A stretch of 64,000 nucleotides of DNA from an uncultured Lachnospiraceae bacterium (GCA_910585215.1 CAJUDQ010000005.1:55120-119119), one strand, 5' to 3'. Shown: positions 45,802 to 53,746, numbered from the stretch's first letter. The notes: a model not told the origin generated them from the letters alone. Numbers and translations: made by a program.

Positions 45802-45977
45802 CTTTTTTCAGCCTGATTATGATTCAAAAATTTATCAAGCTGTTCAGTAGAATAATAACGTGTTCTACCCTTACTGATATGATAAGGTATCAGTTCACCT
45901 GTTTCGTGCATTTGCCTGATTGTTGTTGGAGTCAGACCAACCATTTTAGCAAATTTACCTATGCTTATCAATTCCAT
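45798..45977 (-). CDS. MerR-like DNA-binding domain of the IStron recombinase (separate frame)
   Basis: This 59-residue product, MELISIGKFAKMVGLTPTTIRQ..., is the helix-turn-helix of an IS607 TnpA, with RTRYYSTEQLDKFL at the end. It ends in a TGA that overlaps the GTG of the recombinase frame, downstream of a run of six A. The start has AAAGGAG upstream at 45985-45991. Too short to be called by default gene finders. A fused protein would need a -1 shift near GAA AAA AGG. Confidence 0.8.
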   Translation of the reverse strand: MELISIGKFAKMVGLTPTTIRQMHETGELIPYHISKGRTRYYSTEQLDKFLNHNQAEKR

Positions 45978-46026
45978 AACTACGCTCCTTTATAATTGTT
46001 TTCTATTACAATGAAAGCGTAGTTAT
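45976..46026 (-). promoter_or_regulatory. Hairpin sequestering the recombinase start codon
   Basis: A perfect 10-bp inverted repeat, ATAACTACGC (45976-45985 on plus) and GCGTAGTTAT (46017-46026), holds the first bases of the start codon and the edge of the ribosome binding site in a stem, with a 31-nt loop that contains AAAGG and a smaller stem. A TTGACA (-35-like) lies just upstream on the minus strand (46034-46039 region). Read-through transcripts would fold this way. Confidence 0.7.
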
Positions 46027-46057
46027 AAAATTTTGTCAATAGATATTTGTGATTTAT

Positions 46058-46077
46058 TAAATTTGTATATATTTATC
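46058..46077 (-). repeat. Inverted repeat arm 1 (just after the intron core)
   Basis: TAAATTTGTATATATTTATC on the plus strand is the exact reverse complement of 44016-44035. It lies between the last intron hairpin (46085-46106) and the recombinase promoter region. Confidence 0.95.
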
Positions 46078-46079
46078 TC

Positions 46080-46592
46080 ATTCACATCAGAACGCAGCCT
46101 CTGATGCAGTCTTATCGTCACCGACAGACCTCTGGCACTTTCATGCCAGCGTAGACTATATCTTCACCTATTCTTCTTAAAAAACAGGGCAACATTTTTC
46201 TTCCGCCATTCGCTTGCGGTTTTACTCTCCCTCAAGGAGATAGTCGTTGGGGGTCTTCCATATCATTTTCCATGACTTAGGACTTTCCCTGCTAAACACC
46301 CATTATTTCCAGCACTTAGGACTAACGTTTTCAATGTGTCACGCTATGCCTTTCACTGACACTGATTAGTTTTTATTTCACCTTATGCCATCTCACAATT
46401 TTTTCTGATTTCTCACCGCAGTACTGCTACTCAGCTTATCGTTTCCGATTACTGTTTCGGTAGTGAGCTTTAGGGATTAAAAGCATTTAACGTTGAGTTT
46501 GCACCGTTCACACGATACAAAGGGTATTCGGTTCAATAAATTTTTATATATTTGTGTGTATCTTTACAAATTTATTGTAACTATTTAGTTAC
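46080..46592 (-). ncRNA. Group I intron ribozyme core of the IStron
   Basis: This 513-bp non-coding stretch has the diagnostic group I elements on the minus strand. The 3' P7 strand AAGATATAGTC lies near 46154-46164 and pairs with GACTAT in the 5' P7 strand (46239-46245). A J3/4-P4-like segment GCAGGGAAAGTCCTAAG is near 46270-46286 (approximate). Hairpins after P7 are CTGGCA/TGCCAG (46132-46149), GTCG-GTGA-CGAT and CATCAGA/TCTGATG (46085-46106). P7.1-like CTCCTTGAGGGAG suggests subgroup IA. The first 16 bases form the palindrome GTAACTATTTAGTTAC (46577-46592). The 3' splice site should be at the far end of the element, near 44010. Confidence 0.8.
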
Positions 46593-46829
46593 CCATGTAT
46601 CTATTGACATACTGGTTGGAATTTTATTTTGTTTTTTACATAATTTCATGCCATTGATAATTTCTGTAAAAAGACGCTCGGTATTCCAAAAAAGCTTTCC
46701 TTCCTGCTTGTCCATACCATTTTTAAAACGATAAATTTCTTCCAGAACCATTCTGCCGTTTTTCATATATCCAAGAATATGCCGGCCTCCGGAAGCGCCT
46801 ATATCGATTGCAAGATAATAAACTGACAT
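46593..46829 (-). pseudogene. rhaB: Rhamnulokinase RhaB, 5' part before the IStron
   Basis: This 79-codon segment encodes the rhamnulokinase N-terminus (MSVYYLAIDIGASGGRHILGYMKNG) with the first ATP-binding motif, ending at SMSIDTW (Trp codon 46593-46595). Unspliced translation runs three more codons into the element and stops at TAG (46581-46583). Start has GGAGGCGG upstream. It lies 9 bp downstream of rhaM. Confidence 0.92.
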
Positions 46830-46838
46830 AACCGCCTC

Positions 46839-47153
46839 CTATTCCAGATAAAATACCGGAAGAAAATCAATACATACAGGACTGTTATCCGGATTTGTCT
46901 CCATAATATCCGCCATATAATCCCACCATTTCCGGTTAATCTCAGTATCGGCAGATTTTGCCCATAGTTCCTCGTCTTCTACTTCCAGATAACCATACAA
47001 TACATTTGTCTCCTTATCAAGAAAGATGGAATAATTTCTTCCGCCATATTTATGAATCATTTCTTTCATTTCAGGCCAGAGAGCATTGTGTCGTTTTTCA
47101 TATTCTTCTGCCATTCCCGGGTATAGGAACATTTTAAATCCTTTTCGTATCAT
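46839..47153 (-). CDS. rhaM: L-rhamnose mutarotase
   Basis: This 104-residue protein (MIRKGFKMFLYPGMAEEYEKRHNALWPEM, then NYSIFLDKETNVLYGYLEVEDEELW and WWDYMADIM) is a clear RhaM. It interconverts alpha and beta anomers of L-rhamnose for RhaA. It stands between the GH105 hydrolase gene and rhaB, with GGAGGCAG upstream. Confidence 0.95.
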   Translation of the reverse strand: MIRKGFKMFLYPGMAEEYEKRHNALWPEMKEMIHKYGGRNYSIFLDKETNVLYGYLEVEDEELWAKSADTEINRKWWDYMADIMETNPDNSPVCIDFLPVFYLE

Positions 47154-47242
47154 CCGCTGCCTCCATTTCTGTTTTTTATTATTTATGTATTATCTACATT
47201 TGCTGTTATCTGTATTTTTTCTTCTTAATAGTTGACTTGTTT

Positions 47243-48271
47243 TTATTTCTCATAATTCAGGACTGCACTGAAAAATGCCAGCGCCATTCCCTGACCCCAG
47301 CCCTGTATCCATTTTTTTGGTATTGTTCGATAACCCTCTCTGTCCTTCATAACTGCAGTTCCGCCTGATACGTCAGTAAGCCTTCCGTCATCAGAAACAT
47401 GGTCAATCACGCCCTGCAAGGATTTCTGAATATACTTCGCATGAAGAGGATTTGCATTTACAGCCATTGCAGCGGCAATTCCTGCAGATGCGGAAAGTTC
47501 TTCATAACTGTCTTCATCGTCTAAAATCGTTCTCCACAATCCGCTGTCTGTCTGAAGCAGCTTTAATGCAGAAAGCTGTTCGTCTAAGCTTCCGGTGATT
47601 TCAAGATATTGTGGATACAGATAACATTCCGGCAGAATCGTTCCTACCTTGCTCATGGTGTAAGCCGCCCAGCAGTTTGCTCTTCCCCAGAAAAATCCCG
47701 ACATATGATTTTTTTCTATATTATTGTAGCCATGATACCAAAGTCCGGTATTTTCATCCTGCAGATATTGAATATGCCAGTAATATTGATTTAACGCATC
47801 TTCAATCAGCACGGTATCCTTTAACAAAACGCCTGCGCGCAGCATAAAAAATGCAGCCATAAAAAGAGTATCCGCCCAGCACTGCTCCGGAAAGTCGTTG
47901 TTTGTCGAAACTGTATGTTGCAAAACATGGTTTCCGAAACGAAGCGCATTGTTTTGTAGATAGTGGAGCTTTGACTGAATAAGGTTCAAATAAAGTTCTT
48001 CACCTGTTGTCTGATATAACGTAATCAGGCAGTGCCCCATAGCACAGGTATTCACTGTCCATGCAGGAAGACCAAGTGAAATCAGTTCGTTTATTCGTTC
48101 CTTTAAAAATTCCAGATATTCTTTTTTGCCTGTTGCTTCATAAGCTTCTGCAATTCCATAATAAGCCACACCGCATGGCCAGTCCCATGTCATATCCATG
48201 CGCTTGGTACGGTCTACCAGCTTGTCTATGATATTTTCCAGTGTTTCTTTGTCGTATGTGATTCTTTTCAT
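47243..48271 (-). CDS. GH105 unsaturated rhamnogalacturonyl hydrolase (YteR-like)
   Basis: This 342-residue (alpha/alpha)6-barrel hydrolase shows the GH105 motifs WADTLFMAAFFMLR, LWYHGYNN and FFWGRANCWAAYTMSK, including the catalytic aspartate. It has no signal peptide, so it acts inside the cell on imported unsaturated galacturonyl-rhamnose, releasing rhamnose for the genes downstream. First gene of the rhamnose unit. Start behind AAGGAGGT. Confidence 0.9.
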   Translation of the reverse strand: MKRITYDKETLENIIDKLVDRTKRMDMTWDWPCGVAYYGIAEAYEATGKKEYLEFLKERINELISLGLPAWTVNTCAMGHCLITLYQTTGEELYLNLIQSKLHYLQNNALRFGNHVLQHTVSTNNDFPEQCWADTLFMAAFFMLRAGVLLKDTVLIEDALNQYYWHIQYLQDENTGLWYHGYNNIEKNHMSGFFWGRANCWAAYTMSKVGTILPECYLYPQYLEITGSLDEQLSALKLLQTDSGLWRTILDDEDSYEELSASAGIAAAMAVNANPLHAKYIQKSLQGVIDHVSDDGRLTDVSGGTAVMKDREGYRTIPKKWIQGWGQGMALAFFSAVLNYEK

Positions 48272-48416
48272 TTAAGAAGTACCTCCTTATATTTTTTAGT
48301 TCTTTTTATAATTTCTGTCACAAAATTCCTGAAATAGTTCTGTATTTTGGTTTTGTTATTTTTTATAAACTTATGATAGTATAGACAGTTTTTTTAATCA
48401 CCTTTTTCTTTATAGT

Positions 48417-48445
48417 ATTCTAGCATATGGAATATGCAAAGTCAA
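48417..48445 (-). promoter_or_regulatory. Rhamnose operon promoter with palindrome in the spacer
   Basis: On the minus strand the -35 TTGACT (48440-48445) and -10 TAGAAT (48417-48422) are 17 bp apart. Within that spacer is GCATAT-TCC-ATATGC (48423-48437), a perfect palindrome, so a repressor or activator bound here would block or reshape the promoter. The regulator is not in the window. Confidence 0.72.
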
Positions 48446-48507
48446 ACTCTGCTCGTCTCATGCCATACAATTTTTTTCATTATATGGTCAGATTTTTACA
48501 AAAATAG

Positions 48508-48568
48508 AAAGGACACCTTTTATGTAAGATTATTATTTTCATAAATCTAATATAAAAAATGTCCTTTT
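48508..48568 (-). terminator. Terminator of the ABC/two-component operon
   Basis: AAAGGACA (48508-48515) pairs with TGTCCTTT (48560-48567), with inner TTTTAT/ATAAAA pairing. On the minus strand the stem runs into CTATTTTTG, 17 bp after the histidine kinase stop. Confidence 0.65.
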
Positions 48569-48584
48569 ATTAAAATAATTTTAT

Positions 48585-49835
48585 TTACGCTCTTGGTATT
48601 ACAACGGTCACACTCATTTCATCTTCTTTGCATTCTGCAAAAACTTCTCCTCCCATTTTATTCATAAGCTGTCTGCAAATATACAGTCCTAGCCCGCTTC
48701 CATTGCATTTTGAGGAATTTGAACCTCTCCAGAAGCTTTCAAAAATATGCACAAGCTCTGTATCCTTCAATGTACAGCCGCTGTTGGAAATGGTAATAAG
48801 CTGGCAGTCTTCCTCACTGGAAAATGTCATTCGAACAGAATGTCCATCTCCATATTTTATCGCATTTTCCATAATATTCTGTAACACTTCTACTGTCCGG
48901 TCCAAATCACCTTTTAAAATACAATCCCTGTAGTTGGCAACCTTAAAATCTGTTTTCATCAACTCCAGTTTTTCTTTATAATATTCCAAAATCTGCTTCA
49001 TTATCTGCGACAGATAAAACTCTCCCTTTTGAACGGTGAGATTCAAAAAATCTTCATTACATGCAGAAATAACCTGTGAAACAAACGCTTCTATTTCATC
49101 TGCTTTTTTATTCATTTTCTCTGCAATTTCTCTTTGCTTTTCCGGATTGCTGTAAAGGTTTTTTTCCAATGCCCTTGCATATAATTTGATAGCGGAAAGA
49201 GGCGTTTTGATATCATGGGAAATAGACAAAATCAAAGTTTTCTTTTCCTTTTGCAGCTTTAATTCCATTTCCTTTTTCTGTTCCAGATTTTCACGCAGCA
49301 AATTCATTCCCCAGATAAAACGGCCGAAAAAATGGCTTTTCTGTTCTTTTAAAGGGATTGTGAGATTCCCTTTGGAAAGCTCAAAAGGAAGCTCACGAAG
49401 CTGATAAAACGGCTTTAACAAACGAATACGGAAAAATTGAAGAACCACAATCATAAAAACAGCCAGAAGAAGAAGTATCATATTAACAAAAAAAATTGTT
49501 TTTCCTAAATCATTATCTGTAATGTAATCAAATCGATAGTATATTCCATTTATATTTTTTATAAGATAATCATATGCTCCGCCTTCAAAAAATTCTGCTT
49601 TTTCTTTTTCATTGCATAAAGCATCCAGTTTTTTTATCTGATAAATCATGGGAAAATCGGATAAATCCAAAGTTTCGATTCCATTTTCCCAAATCTGCCA
49701 TGCGGCCCGTTCTGCCTGTACCCGATATTCTTTTCCTTTTTCCTGCGTTATATGAAAAAAGAATATATTGATTCCAACAAATATCAAACTAAACATCAAA
49801 AGTACAGCTGTAAAAATTCCATAAAACGATTTCAT
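48585..49835 (-). CDS. Sensor histidine kinase
   Basis: This 416-residue kinase has membrane segments at about 7-29 and 113-134 around an extracellular loop of some 80 residues, a HAMP-like linker, the HisKA box LSISHDIKTPLSAIKLYARAL and an HATPase domain with N box NIMENAIKYGDG and GSGLGLYICRQLM. The sizeable sensor loop differs from BceS-type kinases, which lack one. It is last in the operon after the response regulator (8-bp gap) and probably controls the ABC transporter genes upstream. Confidence 0.92.
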   Translation of the reverse strand: MKSFYGIFTAVLLMFSLIFVGINIFFFHITQEKGKEYRVQAERAAWQIWENGIETLDLSDFPMIYQIKKLDALCNEKEKAEFFEGGAYDYLIKNINGIYYRFDYITDNDLGKTIFFVNMILLLLAVFMIVVLQFFRIRLLKPFYQLRELPFELSKGNLTIPLKEQKSHFFGRFIWGMNLLRENLEQKKEMELKLQKEKKTLILSISHDIKTPLSAIKLYARALEKNLYSNPEKQREIAEKMNKKADEIEAFVSQVISACNEDFLNLTVQKGEFYLSQIMKQILEYYKEKLELMKTDFKVANYRDCILKGDLDRTVEVLQNIMENAIKYGDGHSVRMTFSSEEDCQLITISNSGCTLKDTELVHIFESFWRGSNSSKCNGSGLGLYICRQLMNKMGGEVFAECKEDEMSVTVVIPRA

Positions 49836-49843
49836 GTTGTTTC

Positions 49844-50512
49844 TTATCCCTCTTCAAACCGATAACCCACTCCCCATACTGTCAAAATATGTTTTGGAGC
49901 TTTTGGCTGCTCTTCTATTTTTTCCCTCAGCCATTTAATATGGACAGTCAGTGTCTGTGGCTCCGAAAAACTGTCAATTCCCCATATTTTATTAAAAATT
50001 AACTCCTTTGAGAGTGTTTTTCCACTGTTTTCCATAAAGAACTGAAGCAGCTCAAATTCTTTTGTAGTCATTGTAATTGTTTTTTCCTTTCGATAAACAA
50101 TTCTTCGTTGTTTATCCAGTTTGATATCTCCGGATATCAATTCACTGCTTTGATATCTGCGCTTGAAGATTCCCTGTATTTTCGCTATTAGAATATCAAT
50201 ATCATAAGGTTTTTCTATATAATCATCTGCACCGAGAATCAATCCATTCAGTTTATCTTCTTTTTCTGTTTTTGCACTGATAATCAAAACCGGCGTATTT
50301 GAACGTTCCCGTATCTTTTTGCATACTGAAAAACCATCCATGCCCTGCAGCATAATATCAAGAATAACAAGCCTTGCGTTTTCCTGTTCAAAAAATGCAA
50401 TTCCCTGCTCTCCTGTATTACATACTTCCACAGAATATCCTTCCATCTTCAGAAAATCACGAAGAATATCCGTAATATCCTTATTATCTTCTATTATTAA
50501 TATATCGGTCAC
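49844..50512 (-). CDS. OmpR-family response regulator
   Basis: This 222-residue regulator has a receiver domain (ILIIEDNKDITDILRDF, phospho-acceptor in LVILDIMLQGMDG at about residue 55, conserved Lys in ISAKTEKED) and a winged-helix DNA-binding domain (MTTKEFELLQFFMENSGKTLSKELIFNKIWG, LTVHIKWLREKIE). It is 1 bp downstream of the ATPase gene. The regulon likely includes its own operon. Confidence 0.95.
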   Translation of the reverse strand: MTDILIIEDNKDITDILRDFLKMEGYSVEVCNTGEQGIAFFEQENARLVILDIMLQGMDGFSVCKKIRERSNTPVLIISAKTEKEDKLNGLILGADDYIEKPYDIDILIAKIQGIFKRRYQSSELISGDIKLDKQRRIVYRKEKTITMTTKEFELLQFFMENSGKTLSKELIFNKIWGIDSFSEPQTLTVHIKWLREKIEEQPKAPKHILTVWGVGYRFEEG

Positions 50513-50513
50513 C

Positions 50514-51281
50514 TTACCATCCCATTTCCATCAGCCAGTTATTTAAAATCCGTTCTTTTTCACGGGGTTGCAGATTGTCTTCTGACTGATTCAAATTATA
50601 CTCTCCCTTTATATTTCCGTCAACAATATACATGACTCTTGAGCATTTTGCCGCAACCTTTACATCATGTGTGACAAGCATAATTGTAGTTCCTTCTTTG
50701 TTCAGTTTTCCAAGTTCTGTCATAACCTCATCAGAGGAAGAACGGTTCAATGCTCCTGTCGGTTCATCGGCAAAAATCATTTTTGGGTGATTTATCATAC
50801 TCCGGCAAATGCATGCGCGTTGAAGCTGACCACCGGAAACTTCATTTATATCCTGGTCTGCCACATCAATAATTCCAAGCTTTCGCATTAAATCCTGTCC
50901 ATACTCCACTTTCTGTTTTTTGGATGCAGTATTTTTTTTCGACTGACATGCCGGAAGGATAATATTGTCAAGTATAGTAAGATTTTTCATCATATACATC
51001 TGTTGAAAAATAAATCCCATTTCATTCAGGCGCAAATCGGCAAGTTCTTTTTCTTTTAACGCCGTAATGCTTTTTCCGGAAAAAATGACATTTCCTGCCG
51101 TAATGTTGTCCATACCGGAAACCGCATACAAAAGAGTGGATTTTCCGGAGCCTGAAGGTCCCATCACTCCTACCATTTCTCCTTCTCTGATATCAAAATT
51201 TACATTTTTCAGTACGTTATTCTGCCTTTTATTTACAATATATGTTTTACATAAATTCTTTACTTCTAATAATTTTTTCAT
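50514..51281 (-). CDS. ABC transporter ATP-binding protein (antimicrobial peptide type)
   Basis: This 255-residue ATPase has Walker A GPSGSGKSTLL, signature VSGGQLQRACICRSM, Walker B MIFADEPTGAL and switch VTHD. It is in the MacB/BceA/LolD-like group that powers FtsX-type permeases. The adjacent permease gene and two-component system suggest peptide antibiotic sensing or resistance. Confidence 0.94.
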   Translation of the reverse strand: MKKLLEVKNLCKTYIVNKRQNNVLKNVNFDIREGEMVGVMGPSGSGKSTLLYAVSGMDNITAGNVIFSGKSITALKEKELADLRLNEMGFIFQQMYMMKNLTILDNIILPACQSKKNTASKKQKVEYGQDLMRKLGIIDVADQDINEVSGGQLQRACICRSMINHPKMIFADEPTGALNRSSSDEVMTELGKLNKEGTTIMLVTHDVKVAAKCSRVMYIVDGNIKGEYNLNQSEDNLQPREKERILNNWLMEMGW

Positions 51282-51333
51282 GATAGTTTCTCCTTTTCTA
51301 TTTATAATATCTTATTTTTATCAATATTCAGCC

Positions 51334-53679
51334 TTATTCAATATTTGAAACTTGAAAAGCCGATATTTTCCGAACTCCAAATGCTGTTAAAAATGCAGCA
51401 AATACTGTACAGACAAGTAAAATAAACGGATATATTACGAATACTTCAAAAAATACAATGTCAAATTCAATTGTCTGTAATCCCATCATCTGAAAAATTT
51501 TTCCCACAGTTATTTTTGAAATTGGTGATGAAATAAGAGTGCCTGTTAAAATTGCCAGAAATAAAATAATACCGATTCTGAATGACTGCCATAGAACAAG
51601 ACTTTGACTGCGAAAACCAAGTGATTTTAACATGGCGATTTCTCCCTTTTCCTTTGTAAGAAAGCTTTTTACCATAAGAACCGTCATCAGTATATTAATA
51701 CAGATAACAATCATCAAAATCAACTGTTTTACACTTCGTATCTGTTCTGCCACATTTCCAATCATATATTCAATGTATTCTCCGCTGGTATATATTTTAT
51801 AGTCCGAAAACAATTCTTCTAATCGTTCTTTTCTATTTTGCAGTTCTTTTTTATCCGGCGAATCTGTATATTTTATCTGTATTCCAAAACCTCCTGCTGC
51901 ATTATTGTAGTCAAGTGCTTCTTCCTGAAAAAAGCGAATCCCTTCTCCCAGATTATTCATAGTCTGAAAAATCGCCGTTACCATATATTCCTTTTCTTCA
52001 CTGCCAGTATTAATGGTTACCATATCCCCGATTCCGGCATCAATATTATCTGAAATAATATGTGAAATTCCTACTTCATGTATATTTTGTGGAGGTGTTC
52101 CCTCAAGATAGCTGTACTGGTCTGCGGTTACATCTCCCACACCCTGAAATGCAAGCGAGGAACACTTTTTATTTTCTTTTGATATATGCATGCGAAACAT
52201 TTTCTCCTGAAAAATATCCGCTGATATATGATTTTTTGCCAGTTCTTCTTTTATGGCAAGCAGCTTTTGTTCTGTCAATTCTCGGCGGGATTCGTTGCTG
52301 TTTAACAGGACTTCTTTTATAATTACATGGTCACATTCTGCCATGCTGAAATTTACAATTAATTTATCAGATTGAAGAGTGTTAATAGTGTTTACAGGAA
52401 TGATAATTAACAGAATTCCAAGTATAAAAATCACAAGCATGACCGCAAATCTTTGAAAGTTACTGAAAATATCATTAAAAGACATAAAAATAACCGGAGC
52501 TATACGCGTTTTATTTAATTTTACAATATTTCGCTGTCTGTATCTTTCTCCATTTTCTCCATTTCTAATAGCAGAAACAGGAGTAAATTTTTTGATTTTT
52601 CTGGTGCATAGATACCCAAACAGCATTACAATACCAATAATTGCTGCTATTGACAAAAAATTAACTAAAAAATTTGCTTCATTTGTAATGATTATGTTTT
52701 TTGATGTTCCCCAAAGCAGCATTTTTCCAAATGGAATACTGGCTATTAGACCTGTAACTCCTCCCATCAAAGCGATGGTAAAATATTTTACAAGATATAA
52801 CCCACGAATTTTATAGCATGGAATACCAATTGCTTTCATTACGCCTATTTCACGAAATTCTTCACTTATGGTAAAGTGAATCGTAAAGCGCAGCATAACA
52901 AGGGAAATAAGGATTAAACATATACTTACCACCAGCATAACAGCAGCAATCACCATATCCATAATATACATCATTTTTAATGTATTTTTCGGCTCGGTAA
53001 AAATGCATTGAAATTCCATCTGATTTATCTTATCTGTAAATTCTTTTACATTGTCTGTAAAAATTCCAATAGACTGAATTTGATTTTCTTCACCAACAAG
53101 CTCCTGATAATCACGTTCACTGACAAGAAAACGCGTCATACCTATCATAGCTGAACCAAAAAATGCATCCTTGGTACTTCCTTTCAAAGTATAGGTTTTG
53201 GATTTGTTATTATTTGTCAGAGTGATTTTATCACCAGTTTTCAGGTGATATTGGTTACAAATTCCCGCTGGTATGTATAATTCGCCGTCAGAAATTTTAT
53301 CTATTTTCTGATTCTGCGAATCAAAGATATGAATTGTATGATTCAAATCGGATAATACAACAGAATTTGTGTATTCAAATTCCTTATTATTTACAAGGAT
53401 TTGATTTGGATTCATTTGTAAAAGTTCCTGTCTCATAAATGAAAGTTGTTCGGATATTATAAATTCTTCGATTTTGTCCGCCTCTTCCTTTTCAGTTGTA
53501 CAAATCCAATAATCAGGAACATTTGCCTTTTCAAAATAATTGTCCAGAGCTGTAACTACTGCAAGCATATTATTGACGCTTCCGGCGATAAAGGTTGAAG
53601 CGAGAATAATAAAAAGAAGTAAAATAAGATTCATGGTTTTCTTGCGTTTTAAGTCTTTTTTTAAAATATTGAAATACAT
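51334..53679 (-). CDS. FtsX-type ABC transporter permease
   Basis: This 781-residue permease has one N-terminal membrane segment, a large outside domain, and FtsX cores around 250-350 (LVVSICLILISLVMLRF, REIGVMKAIGIPCYKIRG) and at the C-terminus (KGEIAMLKSLGFRSQSLVLWQS). This two-lobed layout resembles MacB/YknZ-like or VraG-related systems. It is first in the operon. A -10 TATACT lies at 53705-53710; the -35 is poor, which fits activator control by the linked response regulator. Confidence 0.9.
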   Translation of the reverse strand: MYFNILKKDLKRKKTMNLILLLFIILASTFIAGSVNNMLAVVTALDNYFEKANVPDYWICTTEKEEADKIEEFIISEQLSFMRQELLQMNPNQILVNNKEFEYTNSVVLSDLNHTIHIFDSQNQKIDKISDGELYIPAGICNQYHLKTGDKITLTNNNKSKTYTLKGSTKDAFFGSAMIGMTRFLVSERDYQELVGEENQIQSIGIFTDNVKEFTDKINQMEFQCIFTEPKNTLKMMYIMDMVIAAVMLVVSICLILISLVMLRFTIHFTISEEFREIGVMKAIGIPCYKIRGLYLVKYFTIALMGGVTGLIASIPFGKMLLWGTSKNIIITNEANFLVNFLSIAAIIGIVMLFGYLCTRKIKKFTPVSAIRNGENGERYRQRNIVKLNKTRIAPVIFMSFNDIFSNFQRFAVMLVIFILGILLIIIPVNTINTLQSDKLIVNFSMAECDHVIIKEVLLNSNESRRELTEQKLLAIKEELAKNHISADIFQEKMFRMHISKENKKCSSLAFQGVGDVTADQYSYLEGTPPQNIHEVGISHIISDNIDAGIGDMVTINTGSEEKEYMVTAIFQTMNNLGEGIRFFQEEALDYNNAAGGFGIQIKYTDSPDKKELQNRKERLEELFSDYKIYTSGEYIEYMIGNVAEQIRSVKQLILMIVICINILMTVLMVKSFLTKEKGEIAMLKSLGFRSQSLVLWQSFRIGIILFLAILTGTLISSPISKITVGKIFQMMGLQTIEFDIVFFEVFVIYPFILLVCTVFAAFLTAFGVRKISAFQVSNIE

Positions 53680-53746
53680 AAGATTCTCCTTTCGTGTTTT
53701 TCTTAGTATATCAGAAAAATTATTAAAAAATCCTTAAATCAGAAAA

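Larger units (their letters stand above)
44010..46592 (-). mobile_element. IStron: group I intron plus IS607-type tnpA/tnpB inserted in rhaB
   Basis: This 2,583-bp element has a group I intron core at its 5' end, then the recombinase gene in two frames (HTH and serine recombinase), then tnpB, then a guide-RNA scaffold. It lies in the same orientation as rhaB, with GG dinucleotides at both junctions as IS607-family recombinases prefer. There is no target duplication beyond the G overlap. Deletion of the segment restores the rhaB frame exactly (TGG|GCA). Known IStrons of Clostridium and Bacillus combine these same modules; the assignment here is from motifs, not a search. Confidence 0.88.
48272..48584. 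other. Intergenic region between rhamnose operon and two-component genes
   Basis: No gene seen. It holds the rhamnose operon promoter (48417-48445), its long leader of about 140 bp, and the terminator of the opposite-side operon (48508-48568). Confidence 0.8.
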
